A stretch of 64,000 nt of DNA from Dehalococcoidia bacterium (GCA_022822855.1 JAJDYG010000033.1:175256-239255); one strand, 5' to 3'; positions 34,450 to 42,975 are shown, counted from the first letter of the stretch. Numbers and translations: made by a program. Notes: generated by a model from the sequence alone, not told the origin.

Positions 34450-34977
34450 ATGTTCACCGACATCGACGGCTTCCTCCGCTACTTCCGTTCGGTCAACCGT
34501 CGAGCGGTGCGTGATGTCACCGCATTGCCGCCTGAGGCAGATGGCTGGACGCCCGAGGGAGGCGAAGGCGAGAATGCGTGGTCGATCAACAAGCTGATCG
34601 GCCACATGTGCGGTTCGCGGCTCTATTTCGCCAGCGCCTATCGACGCCAGGGCTGGATCTCGCCCGAGCCGCCCGATGTCAGCAGTCCCGAACTCTGGGG
34701 CCCCGCCCTCGACGCCAGCTTCGACGAATTCAGCCGGCTCGTGACGGAGGTTGGACCCGAGGGCCTGACCCGCCAGATCGAGATGATCGACACGCCCGGG
34801 GCCACTCTCAGCGGTTGGCGCCTGTTGTTGATGATGATGGAGCACGACATCCACCACCGCTCACAGATCGACACCTACGCCGGTCTCAATGGCTGGGATC
34901 CACCCGACATCTACTTCCGCTCCGCCGAGACGATCGCCGAGCGCCAGCCCGAGCAGATCGCGAAGTACCGCTCGTGA
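34450..34977 (+). CDS. DinB-like four-helix protein
   Basis: A 175-residue DinB/DUF664-type protein, a fold often binding a metal and using thiols such as bacillithiol or mycothiol. The three metal His candidates are in LIGHMCG (about 51-56) and EHDIHHRSQI (about 137-146). Its stop overlaps the start of the next gene (GTGA, four bases), so the two are translationally coupled. Another DinB gene lies at 50148. Confidence 0.88.
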   Translation: MFTDIDGFLRYFRSVNRRAVRDVTALPPEADGWTPEGGEGENAWSINKLIGHMCGSRLYFASAYRRQGWISPEPPDVSSPELWGPALDASFDEFSRLVTEVGPEGLTRQIEMIDTPGATLSGWRLLLMMMEHDIHHRSQIDTYAGLNGWDPPDIYFRSAETIAERQPEQIAKYRS

Positions 34978-35948
34978 GCGCCGATCTCACTCCGCCGACC
35001 GTTGCTGATGTCCGCCGAGCGCGGGAGGTCATCCGGGAGAAGCTCTCGCTGCCCACTCCCCTGGTTCACAGTCCCGGCCTGTCCGAGCGTTGGGACGCGC
35101 ACGTGTCGCTCAAGCTGGAGTGCATGACCCCGACCTCCGCGTTCAAGGTCCGAGGGGGCGTCTACTTCGCCTCCCTGCTCAGTGACGAGGAACGCGCGCT
35201 CGGACTCGTCACCTCGTCGACCGGCAACCATGGCCAGTCAATCGCCTTCGGCTGCGCCGCTATCGGTGCGCAAGCCACGATCTTCATGCCCACCGACGCG
35301 AACGCCGACAAGATTGCGGCGATCGAGCGGCTGGGCGGCAAGGTTGAACTGGTCGGCGAACGATTCGACGAATCACGCCGGAAGGCAGAGGAGTATGCGG
35401 CCGAGCGCGGCGCCCGCTACGTCGAGCCGGTGGAGGAGCCGCGGCTGATCGCCGGGGTGGGCACAGCGGCGCTGGAGGTCCTGGAGGATCAGCAGCCCGA
35501 CACCGAACTGGTGCTGCTGCCTCTCGGAGGCGGTACCGGATCCAGCGGATGGGTGACCGTTCGTGACGGCCTCGGGCACGGTGCGCAAATCTGGGCGGCG
35601 CAGTCAGCCCAGTCGCCCGCCGCCCACGACGCCTGGCGCAGCGGCCGGATCGAAGATCGACCGAACCGGAGCCTTGCCGAGGGACTGGCGACCGGAAGCC
35701 CGTTCGCTTTCGCCATCGAGATTCTTCGCGAGCGGCTCAACGACTTCATCCTGGTTGATGACGATCAGATCCTCGACGCCACCAGGCTGCTCTGGGACAT
35801 GCAGCATGTGATGGCTGAACCGTCGGGGGCCGTCGCCGTTGCGGCAGCCGAGCAGGAGCAGGAACGGATCGCCGGGAAGCGGGTCGTGATCGTGATCAGC
35901 GGCGCCAATGCGACCCGCAGCCAACTGCTCGAGTGGCTGAAGGGCTAG
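34974..35948 (+). CDS. PLP-dependent threonine/serine dehydratase family protein
   Basis: A 324-residue fold-type II enzyme deaminating a hydroxy-amino acid. The PLP lysine lies in PTSAFKVRGG (about residue 58), with SSTGNHGQSIAFG binding the substrate carboxylate and the Gly-rich PLP phosphate loop GGGTGSSGW. There is no C-terminal ACT regulatory domain, unlike IlvA. Start is the GTG at 34974 that overlaps the DinB stop; an ATG would drop conserved N-terminal residues. Its stop overlaps the convergent pterin dehydratase stop at CTAG. Confidence 0.9.
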   Translation: MSADLTPPTVADVRRAREVIREKLSLPTPLVHSPGLSERWDAHVSLKLECMTPTSAFKVRGGVYFASLLSDEERALGLVTSSTGNHGQSIAFGCAAIGAQATIFMPTDANADKIAAIERLGGKVELVGERFDESRRKAEEYAAERGARYVEPVEEPRLIAGVGTAALEVLEDQQPDTELVLLPLGGGTGSSGWVTVRDGLGHGAQIWAAQSAQSPAAHDAWRSGRIEDRPNRSLAEGLATGSPFAFAIEILRERLNDFILVDDDQILDATRLLWDMQHVMAEPSGAVAVAAAEQEQERIAGKRVVIVISGANATRSQLLEWLKG

Positions 35949-36235
35949 CCAGCGACCTCGTTGATCTGTCCTGCGAGGATGAAGTCAAAGTCGGTCACGC
36001 CTCCGGCGTCGTGGGTGTTGAGCGCGATTGACACCGTGTTGTAGACGTTCGACCAGTTGGGATGGTGGTCGAGCTTCTCGGCCAGCAGCGCGACCGAGGA
36101 CATGAAGCCGAAGGCGGCGACGAAGTTGTCGAACTGGAACTCTCGGCTCAGCGAGCCGTCCTCGTAACCCCATCCCGGAATCTCTGACAGCCGACCGCTA
36201 ATCTCGGAATCATTCAATTTGCGTCGATCCGGCAT
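35945..36235 (-). CDS. phhB: 4a-hydroxytetrahydrobiopterin dehydratase (pterin carbinolamine dehydratase)
   Basis: A 96-residue protein of the PCD/DCoH family, which recycles tetrahydropterin after aromatic amino acid hydroxylation. The active-site histidines are in LDHHPNWSNVYN (His57, His58) and NTHDAGGVT (His75). Length is typical. No phenylalanine hydroxylase is in the window, so it may serve a different pterin or a molybdopterin-related role. Confidence 0.93.
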   Translation of the reverse strand: MPDRRKLNDSEISGRLSEIPGWGYEDGSLSREFQFDNFVAAFGFMSSVALLAEKLDHHPNWSNVYNTVSIALNTHDAGGVTDFDFILAGQINEVAG

Positions 36236-36287
36236 GGCTACCTCCCGATGAAATCCGACCTGGGCGTGCCGCGAGTATAGGAATCCG

Positions 36288-36725
36288 ATGGCGACTCTAG
36301 ACGACGTTCGGACGACGATTGAATCGGCCCGGCACGGATATCTGTCGACGGCCTCAGCGGACGGCGAGCCGCACCTGCAGCCGGTGGTGTTTCAGATCGT
36401 CGGAGATGCGATCTACATCGCCATCGACGAAAAACCGAAGACAACGATGCGTCTTCGACGTCTGACCAACATCGAATCGAATCCAAGGTTCGCTCTGATG
36501 GTCGACTATTACGATGATAACTGGAACCGGCTGTGGTGGATCCTCCTGCGAGGCCCGGCGAGTGTGCTCTGGCCAACGGAGTGGCGAGTCGAGGAGGCCG
36601 CGACGGTGATTGCCGCACTGCGGGCCAAGTATCCGCAGTACGAGTCGATGGAACTGGAGCAGCGGCCGCTGCTCAAGCTGACGCCCGATCGAGTGACTCG
36701 ATGGTCTGCTTCCGGCAGTTACTGA
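36288..36725 (+). CDS. PPOX-class (F420-type) split-barrel oxidoreductase
   Basis: A 145-residue flavin/F420-binding split-barrel protein of the pyridoxamine-phosphate-oxidase-like superfamily. ESARHGYLSTASADGEPHLQPVVF and the IDEKPKTTMRLRRLTNIESNPR segment (phosphate-binding Lys, Thr, Arg) match the TIGR03668-like F420 subgroup. It may reduce F420-linked substrates; cofactor identity is inferred. Divergent from the pterin dehydratase. Confidence 0.9.
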   Translation: MATLDDVRTTIESARHGYLSTASADGEPHLQPVVFQIVGDAIYIAIDEKPKTTMRLRRLTNIESNPRFALMVDYYDDNWNRLWWILLRGPASVLWPTEWRVEEAATVIAALRAKYPQYESMELEQRPLLKLTPDRVTRWSASGSY

Positions 36726-36765
36726 CTTCGAGCTACTGACTTAGACCGGCTTTCCCGGCTCGTAC

Positions 36766-37563
36766 CTAGACCTGGGTCCAGTCTCGGCCGGTGAGTTCGT
36801 CGTAGCGGCCGTCGGGACCGGTCCAACCTCCATCGACGACGAGCTTCTGGCCGGTGATGAGCGCGGAGGCGTCGGAGGCGAGGAAGAGGGCGGCGTTGGC
36901 GATGTCGATCGCTTCTCCCGAGCGGCCGACCGGGTGAATCCTGGCCCAGTCCTGCCTCGATTGCTCGACCCGCTCTTGGCTGAGCCAGCCCTGGCCCGTG
37001 GCAATGCCGCCGGGGCAGATGCAGTTGATGCGGATGCCCTTGGAGGCCCACTCGCCGGCGGCGGCCTGGACCATGGCGATCACCGCGCCCTTGGATGCGC
37101 AGTAGGCCGCCATCCCGGCCAGACCGACCAGGCCAGCGACCGAGGCGGTGGCGATGATCGATCCGCCTCCGGCGCGCTCCAGGTGGGGGATGCCGTACTT
37201 CATGCCCAGCCAGACGCCCCGGATGTTGATGTCCGAGACCAGGTCGTAGGTCTTCTCCGGGCAATCGCGGATGTTGTCTTCGGGTGGTCCGACTCCAGCG
37301 TTGTTGTAGATCACGTCGACGCGGCCCCATGCGTCGTCAGCCGCCGCGAACATGCCCTGCACGTCTTCGCTCTGTCGGACGTCGGTTTCGACATACAGGG
37401 CGGCCTCGCCAATCTCTGCTGCGACCTCGGGTCCTCGGTCTGCGTTGCGGTCGGCGATCAGGACTCGGGCTCCCTCGGATGCGAACAGCCTTGCGGTCGC
37501 CTCGCCGATACCGGACGCGCCGCCGGTGATCACTGCGACTTTGCCTGCCAGTCGATCTGCCAT
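36766..37563 (-). CDS. Short-chain dehydrogenase/reductase, tandem copy 3
   Basis: A 265-residue classical SDR. Cofactor motif is TGGASGIG (residues about 12-19), followed by an acidic turn (IADRN) favouring NAD; NNAG is present, and the catalytic Ser (ATASVAG), Tyr and Lys (AAYCASKGAVIA) are in place. ATG at 37563 (GGAGAAGG upstream) is preferred over an in-frame start upstream. About 14 bases behind the next SDR: three paralogues on one transcript, each acting on some alcohol or ketone. Confidence 0.93.
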   Translation of the reverse strand: MADRLAGKVAVITGGASGIGEATARLFASEGARVLIADRNADRGPEVAAEIGEAALYVETDVRQSEDVQGMFAAADDAWGRVDVIYNNAGVGPPEDNIRDCPEKTYDLVSDINIRGVWLGMKYGIPHLERAGGGSIIATASVAGLVGLAGMAAYCASKGAVIAMVQAAAGEWASKGIRINCICPGGIATGQGWLSQERVEQSRQDWARIHPVGRSGEAIDIANAALFLASDASALITGQKLVVDGGWTGPDGRYDELTGRDWTQV

Positions 37564-37576
37564 GATTCCTTCTCCT

Positions 37577-38374
37577 CTACGCCTGCGAGTATTGCGGTCC
37601 CATGACCTGGACAAATCGGTCGTCAAGGCTGGTCCAGCCGCCGTCGACGACCAGCTTCTGGCCGGTGATCAGCGAGGATGCGTCCGAGGCCAGGAAGAGC
37701 GCCGCGTTGGCGAGGTCGACCGCCTCGCCGGAGCGTTTGACCGGGTTGTAGCGGGCCATGAACTCCCGCGACTGATCAATCTGCGCTTCGTCGCGCGAGC
37801 CCTGGCCGGTTGCGATGTTGCCCGGCAGGATGCAGTTGATGCGGATGTTCCTGGAGGCCCATTCGCCGGCGGCCGCCTGAACCAGCGCGACGACCGCGCC
37901 CTTGGACGCGCAGTAGGCCGAGACTCCGGCGACTCCCGTAATGGCCGCGATCGAGGCCGTGACGATGATCGAGCCGCCGCCTGCTCGCTCGAGGTGGGGA
38001 ATCCCGTACTTCATGCCCAACCAGACGCCGCGGATGTTGACATCGGAGATCCGGTCGTAGCGCTCTTCCGAGCATTCGGTCAGCTTGCCTTCGGGTCCGC
38101 CGACGCCGGCGTTGTTGTAGATCACATCGACTCGGCCCCACGCCTCTTGAGCAACGGCGAACATTCCCTGGATGTCCTCGCCGGAACGAACGTCGGTCTC
38201 GACGAAACGGGCTGCCTCGCCGATCTCCGAGGCCACCTGTGGTCCCCGAGATGTGTTGAGATCGGCGATCACGACTCGGGCGCCCTCGGTGGCGAACAGC
38301 CGCGCCGAGGCTTCGCCGAGGCCTGAAGCGCCTCCCGTGATGACCGCCACCTTGCCTTCCAGTCGATTCGCCAT
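37577..38374 (-). CDS. Short-chain dehydrogenase/reductase, tandem copy 2
   Basis: A 265-residue SDR, the middle of three. TGGASGLG cofactor motif, IADLN acidic turn, NNAG, Ser (TASIAAIT), and Y-x-x-x-K in SAYCASKGAVV are intact. It is clearly the closest relative of the copy at 36766-37563, sharing DAWGR/EAWGRVDVIYNNAGVG, IRGVWLGMKYGIPHLERAGG and the C-terminal LITGQKLVVDGGWT. Recent duplication inferred. Substrate unknown. Confidence 0.93.
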   Translation of the reverse strand: MANRLEGKVAVITGGASGLGEASARLFATEGARVVIADLNTSRGPQVASEIGEAARFVETDVRSGEDIQGMFAVAQEAWGRVDVIYNNAGVGGPEGKLTECSEERYDRISDVNIRGVWLGMKYGIPHLERAGGGSIIVTASIAAITGVAGVSAYCASKGAVVALVQAAAGEWASRNIRINCILPGNIATGQGSRDEAQIDQSREFMARYNPVKRSGEAVDLANAALFLASDASSLITGQKLVVDGGWTSLDDRFVQVMGPQYSQA

Positions 38375-38406
38375 CTATCGCTCCCCCCCTTCAGCAATGG
38401 CGTCGG

Positions 38407-39213
38407 CTAGGAGAAATCGCGGCCGGTGAAGTCGGACCAGCGGCCGTCGATCGCGGTCCAGCCGCCGTCGACGACGATCGCCTGTCCGGTCATGAACGAA
38501 GACTCGTCGGAGGCGAGAAAGAGCGCGGCCTGGGCGATGTCGCTGCCTTCGCCGGAACGACCCAGCGGATGCGCCGTGGCGTTGCGTTGGCGTCGTCGCT
38601 CCATCGCGGCGGGATCTTCCGGCGTACGCGAGTCGTCGCCGATCCGGGTGGCGATTGCGCCAGGGCAAATGCAGTTGACGCGGATGCCCGCGGAGGCGAA
38701 CTCGCCCGCGACAGTGCGGGTCAGGGAGATGACGCCGCCCTTGGAGGCGCAATAGGCGGCGATACCGGCCAACCCGGTGAGTCCCGCCACCGAGGCTGTG
38801 GAGATGATGGAACCGCCACCGGCTTGCTGCAGGTGGGGGATACCGTGCTTCATCCCCAGCCATACTCCCTTGAGGTTGATCGCCATGATTTCGTCGAAGA
38901 CCTCTTCGGGGCAGTCGCGGACATTTTCCTCGCGGCCGCCAATGCCGGCGTTGTTGTAGATGATGTTGATGCCGCCAAAGGCGTCGACGGCGGCGCTGTA
39001 CATCGCCTGGACATCTTCGCCCTGGGAGACATCGCCGGTGAAGGCGAGGGCCGCCTCGCCGATCGTGGCGGCGGCGTCCTGGGCGCGCTCCTCGAAGCGA
39101 TCCATGACCAGCACACGGGCGCCTTCTTCGGCGAACAGCTCGGCGGTGGCGCGGCCCATGCCGGAGCCTGCGCCGGTGATCACTGCGACCTTGCCATCCA
39201 ATAGTCCGGCCAT
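38407..39213 (-). CDS. Short-chain dehydrogenase/reductase, tandem copy 1
   Basis: A 268-residue SDR first on the transcript. TGAGSGMG cofactor motif, VMDRF acidic turn, NNAG, Ser (TASVAGLT) and the AAYCASKGGVIS Tyr-Lys pair are all seen. ATG at 39213 has GAGGAGG upstream; an open frame 25 codons further up lacks one. More divergent than the other two. Upstream lies the B copy of the repeated small-ORF element. Confidence 0.92.
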   Translation of the reverse strand: MAGLLDGKVAVITGAGSGMGRATAELFAEEGARVLVMDRFEERAQDAAATIGEAALAFTGDVSQGEDVQAMYSAAVDAFGGINIIYNNAGIGGREENVRDCPEEVFDEIMAINLKGVWLGMKHGIPHLQQAGGGSIISTASVAGLTGLAGIAAYCASKGGVISLTRTVAGEFASAGIRVNCICPGAIATRIGDDSRTPEDPAAMERRRQRNATAHPLGRSGEGSDIAQAALFLASDESSFMTGQAIVVDGGWTAIDGRWSDFTGRDFS

Positions 39214-39405
39214 CGGGAACCTCCTCGTCGACTCGCGTTGCGCGGCCGTCGCCGCGCACCGTATGGAGGGTAAGGCGGCGGGCGGCAAGTTTCAGGTTTC
39301 GGGCAAACTTTTTTCTCGAGCTGAAACCGGTGAGATCGCGTCACGATATCCCGTAAAACGCTGGGGATCGTGAGTGGTCGACCTTCAGCTTTCTTTCAGG
39401 TTTTT

Positions 39406-39516
39406 TCAGGTTTCTTCGGCGGTCTTCAGTTTCGCGCGGGTTCGGTTTGTTCGGATCTGTTCGGATCTCGTCGGATGCGTCGCGATCCGTGGGAACGGAA
39501 CACAGACATTGGTCAT
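39406..39516 (-). CDS. 36-residue basic peptide of repeated element B
   Basis: Counterpart of the peptide at 31635-31736. GGGAGAG lies about eight bases before the ATG. Composition is Arg/Thr/Pro-rich; the C-terminal RAKLKTAEET and the RSEQ-RT centre are the conserved parts. The stop TGA again falls in ACCTGA, followed by further ACCTGAAA copies. Confidence 0.5.
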   Translation of the reverse strand: MTNVCVPFPRIATHPTRSEQIRTNRTRAKLKTAEET

Positions 39517-39575
39517 TGCGTCTCTCCCTTGCTTCCTCGTGGTCGCCTGATGGGGCGGCCTGTGTCTGAATGGAC

Positions 39576-39581
39576 ATTGTA
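39576..39581 (-). promoter_or_regulatory. Possible -10 box of copy B
   Basis: TACAAT on the minus strand within ATTCGCTACAAT, matching TACACT at 31570 in copy A. It lies roughly 60 bases before the small gene start. Confidence 0.45.
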
Positions 39582-39696
39582 GCGAATATGTGTTCTGCCT
39601 GGGTGTCTCGTGTATCGAGGCTTTCGCTCTGGGTAGGGTGGGACGCACAGAGTGGTGCTGAGGCTGGAGGGTTGCCTCGCGCGCTGAGCTGGTTGT

Positions 39697-39807
39697 CCGG
39701 GGCCCGGTGTCCCCGCATCAAGTGCGGGGCAGGCAAGCACGGGGTACCGAAAGGAGCGGGTCCCCCCGATCAAGTCGGGGGCATGCTCCGCATGAGGCGG
39801 GGACGGG
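39697..39807. repeat. Palindromic repeat cluster beside the MITE
   Basis: Inverted-orientation copy of the CCCCGTG palindrome with the nested CCCCGCATCAAGTGCGGGG hairpin (about 39711-39729) and a second CCCCCGATCAAGTCGGGGG hairpin (39763-39781). No gene in 39600-40114. Confidence 0.8.
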
Positions 39808-39816
39808 TGGAGGGGC

Positions 39817-40117
39817 TAGGGCGTGTTCACACTAGCCTCATTCCACGTTGCCCCGTGCTTTACACGCGGCCCAGACCTCGATGCCTGGCAGCAGCAACGC
39901 CTTCATCCTTGGCTCAGCGGTGGAGCCGCGGACTCACGCGCGAGCATCGAGGTGAGGCCAACGTGGTTTGACGCATGAACCTGGGAGCTCTGGGCCCCGT
40001 GTCAAGCACGGGGCGACGATCGCTTGCGGCATTGCGATTGGCGTGGGCAGTTCTGACCTGCGTCGGCTTGCGCCAACATGGATCCTCTCGCTGAGACAGA
40101 AGTGTGAACACGCCCTA
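39817..40117. mobile_element. MITE-like element M1 (GGGCGTGTTCACACT ends, TA flanks)
   Basis: GGGCGTGTTCACACT at 39819-39833 is mirrored by AGTGTGAACACGCCC at 40101-40115, with TA on both outer sides (39817-39818, 40116-40117). No transposase inside. Two oppositely oriented CCCCGTG palindromes with CCCAGA tails (about 39851 and 40000) lie internally. The right TA is part of the stop codon of the adjacent CaiB gene. Related copies at 54.9, 56.7 and 63.9 kb. Confidence 0.9.
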
Positions 40118-41371
40118 GGTGAGAGCGTCGGCGATGGCGAGTTCGGCGATTCTCTCGTCGTCGTAGCCGAGGATCTCTCTTAGGACCAGGTCGTTGTCGC
40201 GGCCGATGGAGGGGGCGACGGAGCGGTAGGTTGGCGGGGTTTCGCTCATCCGGCCCTTGGCTGCTTCGAAGGTGGTCGTTTCGTGCTCGGGATGTTCCAT
40301 CGTGACGAAGTGGCCGCGGTGCTGGAACTGCGGATCCCGGGCGGCGGCGGAGCTGTTCGAGACGGCGTGGGCGGGCACGCCGAAGGCCTGCAGCATGTAT
40401 TCGATCTCGACCGCTCCGTGTTCCGAGGTCCAACCTGAGACGATCCCGTTCAGTTCATCCTCGTTGGCCTTGCGGGCGGTGAGGTCGGCGAAGCGATCGT
40501 CGCAGGTCAGCTCGCCCTGGCCCATGGCCGAGCAGAGGTTGGCCCAGTCACCGTCGTCGCGGACGGCGATGGCGACCCAGTCGTCCTCGCCGGAGGCCGC
40601 GTAGCAGCCGTGCGGGGCCATGACCGGATCGGCATTGCCAACGAGCTGTGGCACGCGGCCGTTGATCGTGTAGTCGAGCAGCGCGGTGCTCATGAAGTGC
40701 AGCGACGACTCGGCCTGGGCCTGGTCGATGTAGATGCCCTCGCCGGTGCGGTCGCGGTGATCGAGCGCGGCGAGGATCGTGGGCAGGGCGAAGCGGGGGG
40801 AGAGATAGTCGGTGTAGGCGGAGTACGGCCCAATCGGCGAGCCGCCGGGGTTGCCCGCGAGGGCGATGTAGCCGCCGATCGCCGCGCCCATGGTGCCGAA
40901 TCCGGCGACCCGTGAGAGCGGTCCTTCTTGTCCGAAGAGGCAGGTGGAGAGCATGATCAGTTCGGGTTTGATCTGCTTGAGCGAGTCGTAGTCCATGCCC
41001 CAGGCGCGCATCGCGCGCGGTGAGAAGGACTCGGTGAGGACGTCGCACCACTTGATCAGGTCGAGCAGGACATCGCGTCCCTCGGTAGTGCCCAGGTTGA
41101 GCGAGAGTCCGAGCTTGTTGATGTTCATGTTGCCGAAGAGACCAGAGTGGTCGGGGCCCTGTCCGTTGTTGTGATACGGGCCGATGCCCCGCGCGGTCTC
41201 GATGCGGTTGGCGGACTCGATGCGCACGACTGTTGCGCCGAAGTCGGCCATGGCGCGGGTCGCCGTCGGGCCGGCGACGACCCACATCAGGTCGAGCACC
41301 TTGAGTCCGGCGAGCGCGCCCTCGGTCGGGATGCCGGGCGCGTTCGGCAGTGAGTTCTTCGTGGTCGTCAT
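40115..41371 (-). CDS. CaiB/BaiF family CoA-transferase
   Basis: A 418-residue family III CoA-transferase moving CoA from one carboxylic acid to another. N-terminal ALAGLKVLDLMWVVAGPTATRAMADFGATVVRIES, then QAFGQ/FGTMG region; the catalytic Asp is expected in AYTDYLSPRFAL. The C terminus ends LAIADALT at TAG, where TA is the MITE target and G the first base of the element. Its ATG directly follows the stop of the other CaiB gene, so the pair is one operon, possibly two subunits or successive enzymes. Confidence 0.93.
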   Translation of the reverse strand: MTTTKNSLPNAPGIPTEGALAGLKVLDLMWVVAGPTATRAMADFGATVVRIESANRIETARGIGPYHNNGQGPDHSGLFGNMNINKLGLSLNLGTTEGRDVLLDLIKWCDVLTESFSPRAMRAWGMDYDSLKQIKPELIMLSTCLFGQEGPLSRVAGFGTMGAAIGGYIALAGNPGGSPIGPYSAYTDYLSPRFALPTILAALDHRDRTGEGIYIDQAQAESSLHFMSTALLDYTINGRVPQLVGNADPVMAPHGCYAASGEDDWVAIAVRDDGDWANLCSAMGQGELTCDDRFADLTARKANEDELNGIVSGWTSEHGAVEIEYMLQAFGVPAHAVSNSSAAARDPQFQHRGHFVTMEHPEHETTTFEAAKGRMSETPPTYRSVAPSIGRDNDLVLREILGYDDERIAELAIADALT

Positions 41372-42613
41372 CTAGATCACCCCACGTATCCGCAGGTCGT
41401 TGAGCGCGTCTTCGTCGAGGCCGAGTTCTGCGTAGACCTCGGCGTTGTGTTCGCCGAGCGTTGGCGCTCGACGTTGGTACTCGATCTGATTGTCCGAGAG
41501 TTTGACGAAGGGTCCGGGGAATCGGACGGGTTCGGGCCAGCCGGGCATCTCGTGCTCGCGCCAGAAGTCGCGGGCTTCGAACTGCTCCGAGTTGGCGACT
41601 TCGTCGACGGTGGTGACAGGGACGATCAGCAGCGAGCGCGACTGGGCTTCTTCGAACAGCTCGGCTCGTGTGCGCTTCCTGAGGAACTCGCCGACGACTT
41701 CCATCAGCCGTCCCCACTCGGAGAGCGGTCGCGCGCCGGAGATGAACTCGGCGCCGAGGCCGATCCAGTCGAGGTCGCGGTCCTCTTGCGTGCATTCGCC
41801 TTCGTCGTACATCCACTGGAAGAGACGGCGCGAGAACGGTCCGATTCCTGCGCCGAAAAGGAAGGTCAGCGAGATGTAGCCGTCGGCGACCTCCCAGATC
41901 AGCTTGCCGGTGAAGGGTCCGACGGCCATGCCGCCGGCGACTCGGGCGGTCTCGGCTGCGCCGATCGAAGCTGCCAGGTTGGCGGACATGGTGGCGGCGG
42001 CGACGGATTGCTGGGCAGAGATGTCGACGTACTGTCCGCGGCCGGTAGCGGAGCGGGCGCGCAGCGCGATCATGGCCGCGATCGCCGCCTCGCCTGAGGC
42101 GTGGGACCAAGCCTGGGGCACGGAGACTCGGACGGGCGCTTCTCCCGCGCCGCCGGAGAGGATCAGAGGTCCGCCGGCCGCCATCAGGATCAGGTCGGTG
42201 GCCTGGTAGCCGGCCTTGGGACCGGTCTGTCCGAAGGCCGAGATCGAGGTGTAGATCAGGGTGTCGTGACCGGCTGCGAGGTCGTCGTATCCCAGCCCTC
42301 TGGCGGCCATGACGCCGGGATCGGAGGATTCGAGGATGAAGTCGGCCCCGGCCGCGAGCTGGTGTACGAGCGCCTTGCCTTCGGGATGATCGAGCTTGCA
42401 GGTGACGCCTCGCTTGTTGCGCGCGTAGGCCCACCAGAAGAGGGAGCGGTCGGCCCCGGGATCGTCGCCGGCGAAGGGTCCGACCGAGCGCGCTGGCGAG
42501 CCGTCCGGCGGCTCGATCGCGATCACATCGGCGCCCAGGTCGGCGAGGATCTGGCCGGCCAGCATGCCTCGTTGATCGGTCAGATCCAACACTCGATACG
42601 GCGATAACAGCAT
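41372..42613 (-). CDS. CaiB/BaiF family CoA-transferase
   Basis: A 413-residue paralogue upstream of the other. MLLSPYRVLDLTDQRGMLAG start with GGAGGAGG just before it; DLGADVIAIEPPDGSPARS is the CoA-binding segment. In place of the usual Asp-containing loop it reads VPQAWSHASGEAAIAAMIAL, where SHASGE replaces a TD motif, so this subunit may lack the catalytic Asp and function only together with its partner. The stop TAG abuts the next ATG with no gap. Confidence 0.9.
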   Translation of the reverse strand: MLLSPYRVLDLTDQRGMLAGQILADLGADVIAIEPPDGSPARSVGPFAGDDPGADRSLFWWAYARNKRGVTCKLDHPEGKALVHQLAAGADFILESSDPGVMAARGLGYDDLAAGHDTLIYTSISAFGQTGPKAGYQATDLILMAAGGPLILSGGAGEAPVRVSVPQAWSHASGEAAIAAMIALRARSATGRGQYVDISAQQSVAAATMSANLAASIGAAETARVAGGMAVGPFTGKLIWEVADGYISLTFLFGAGIGPFSRRLFQWMYDEGECTQEDRDLDWIGLGAEFISGARPLSEWGRLMEVVGEFLRKRTRAELFEEAQSRSLLIVPVTTVDEVANSEQFEARDFWREHEMPGWPEPVRFPGPFVKLSDNQIEYQRRAPTLGEHNAEVYAELGLDEDALNDLRIRGVI

Positions 42614-42702
42614 CGGTCTGCCTCCTCCCGCTCGGCGATTGAAGGGTATCGTAAGAGGAGCGGAGTCAGAGCAGCGCGAGTAGGCTGTCCCTGAGGCGAA
42701 GC

Positions 42703-42975
42703 ATGACGACAACCGAACCCACCTATCAAACCTCGCCGCCGACGTATCTGACGGATGAGTACGAGGTCGTCAAAGACGGTCGGACGTACCGCTGCCGGAA
42801 GTTCAAGTATCGAGGCGATGTGTACGAGTCGTGCTACGAGGTTGACCCGAAGCAGTCCTTTTTCGAAGAGCACTTCCGAGGTCGAGGGATTGGACCGGGC
42901 GATCCGGGCTACGAAGAACTGGTTGCGTACATGGACCAGTCTCTGATTCCTCGCGATGAAGCCCAGGCTGAATGA
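42703..42975 (+). CDS. Small protein, likely antitoxin-like partner of a PIN toxin
   Basis: A 90-residue acidic protein with a basic centre (VVKDGRTYRCRKFKYRGDVYESCYEVD). I know no family for it. It ends in ATGA overlapping the start of a PIN-domain gene by four bases, the classical position of an antitoxin. There is no recognisable ribbon-helix-helix, Phd or AbrB DNA-binding motif. Role as antitoxin is inferred only from context. Confidence 0.6.
   Translation: MTTTEPTYQTSPPTYLTDEYEVVKDGRTYRCRKFKYRGDVYESCYEVDPKQSFFEEHFRGRGIGPGDPGYEELVAYMDQSLIPRDEAQAE

Larger units (their letters stand above)
39284..39599 (-). repeat. Repeated ~300-bp small-ORF element, copy B
   Basis: Inverted homologue of 31552-31845, with the same order of conserved blocks read on the minus strand. 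Together the two copies bracket 7.4 kb containing the SRAP, DinB, lyase, PPOX and SDR genes in opposite orientations. Confidence 0.85.

Noticed and set aside
40548..42434. 628-codon minus-strand frame across both CaiB genes
   Set aside because: Same strand but shifted frame; Arg-rich with no motif, whereas both CaiB frames show clear family blocks.
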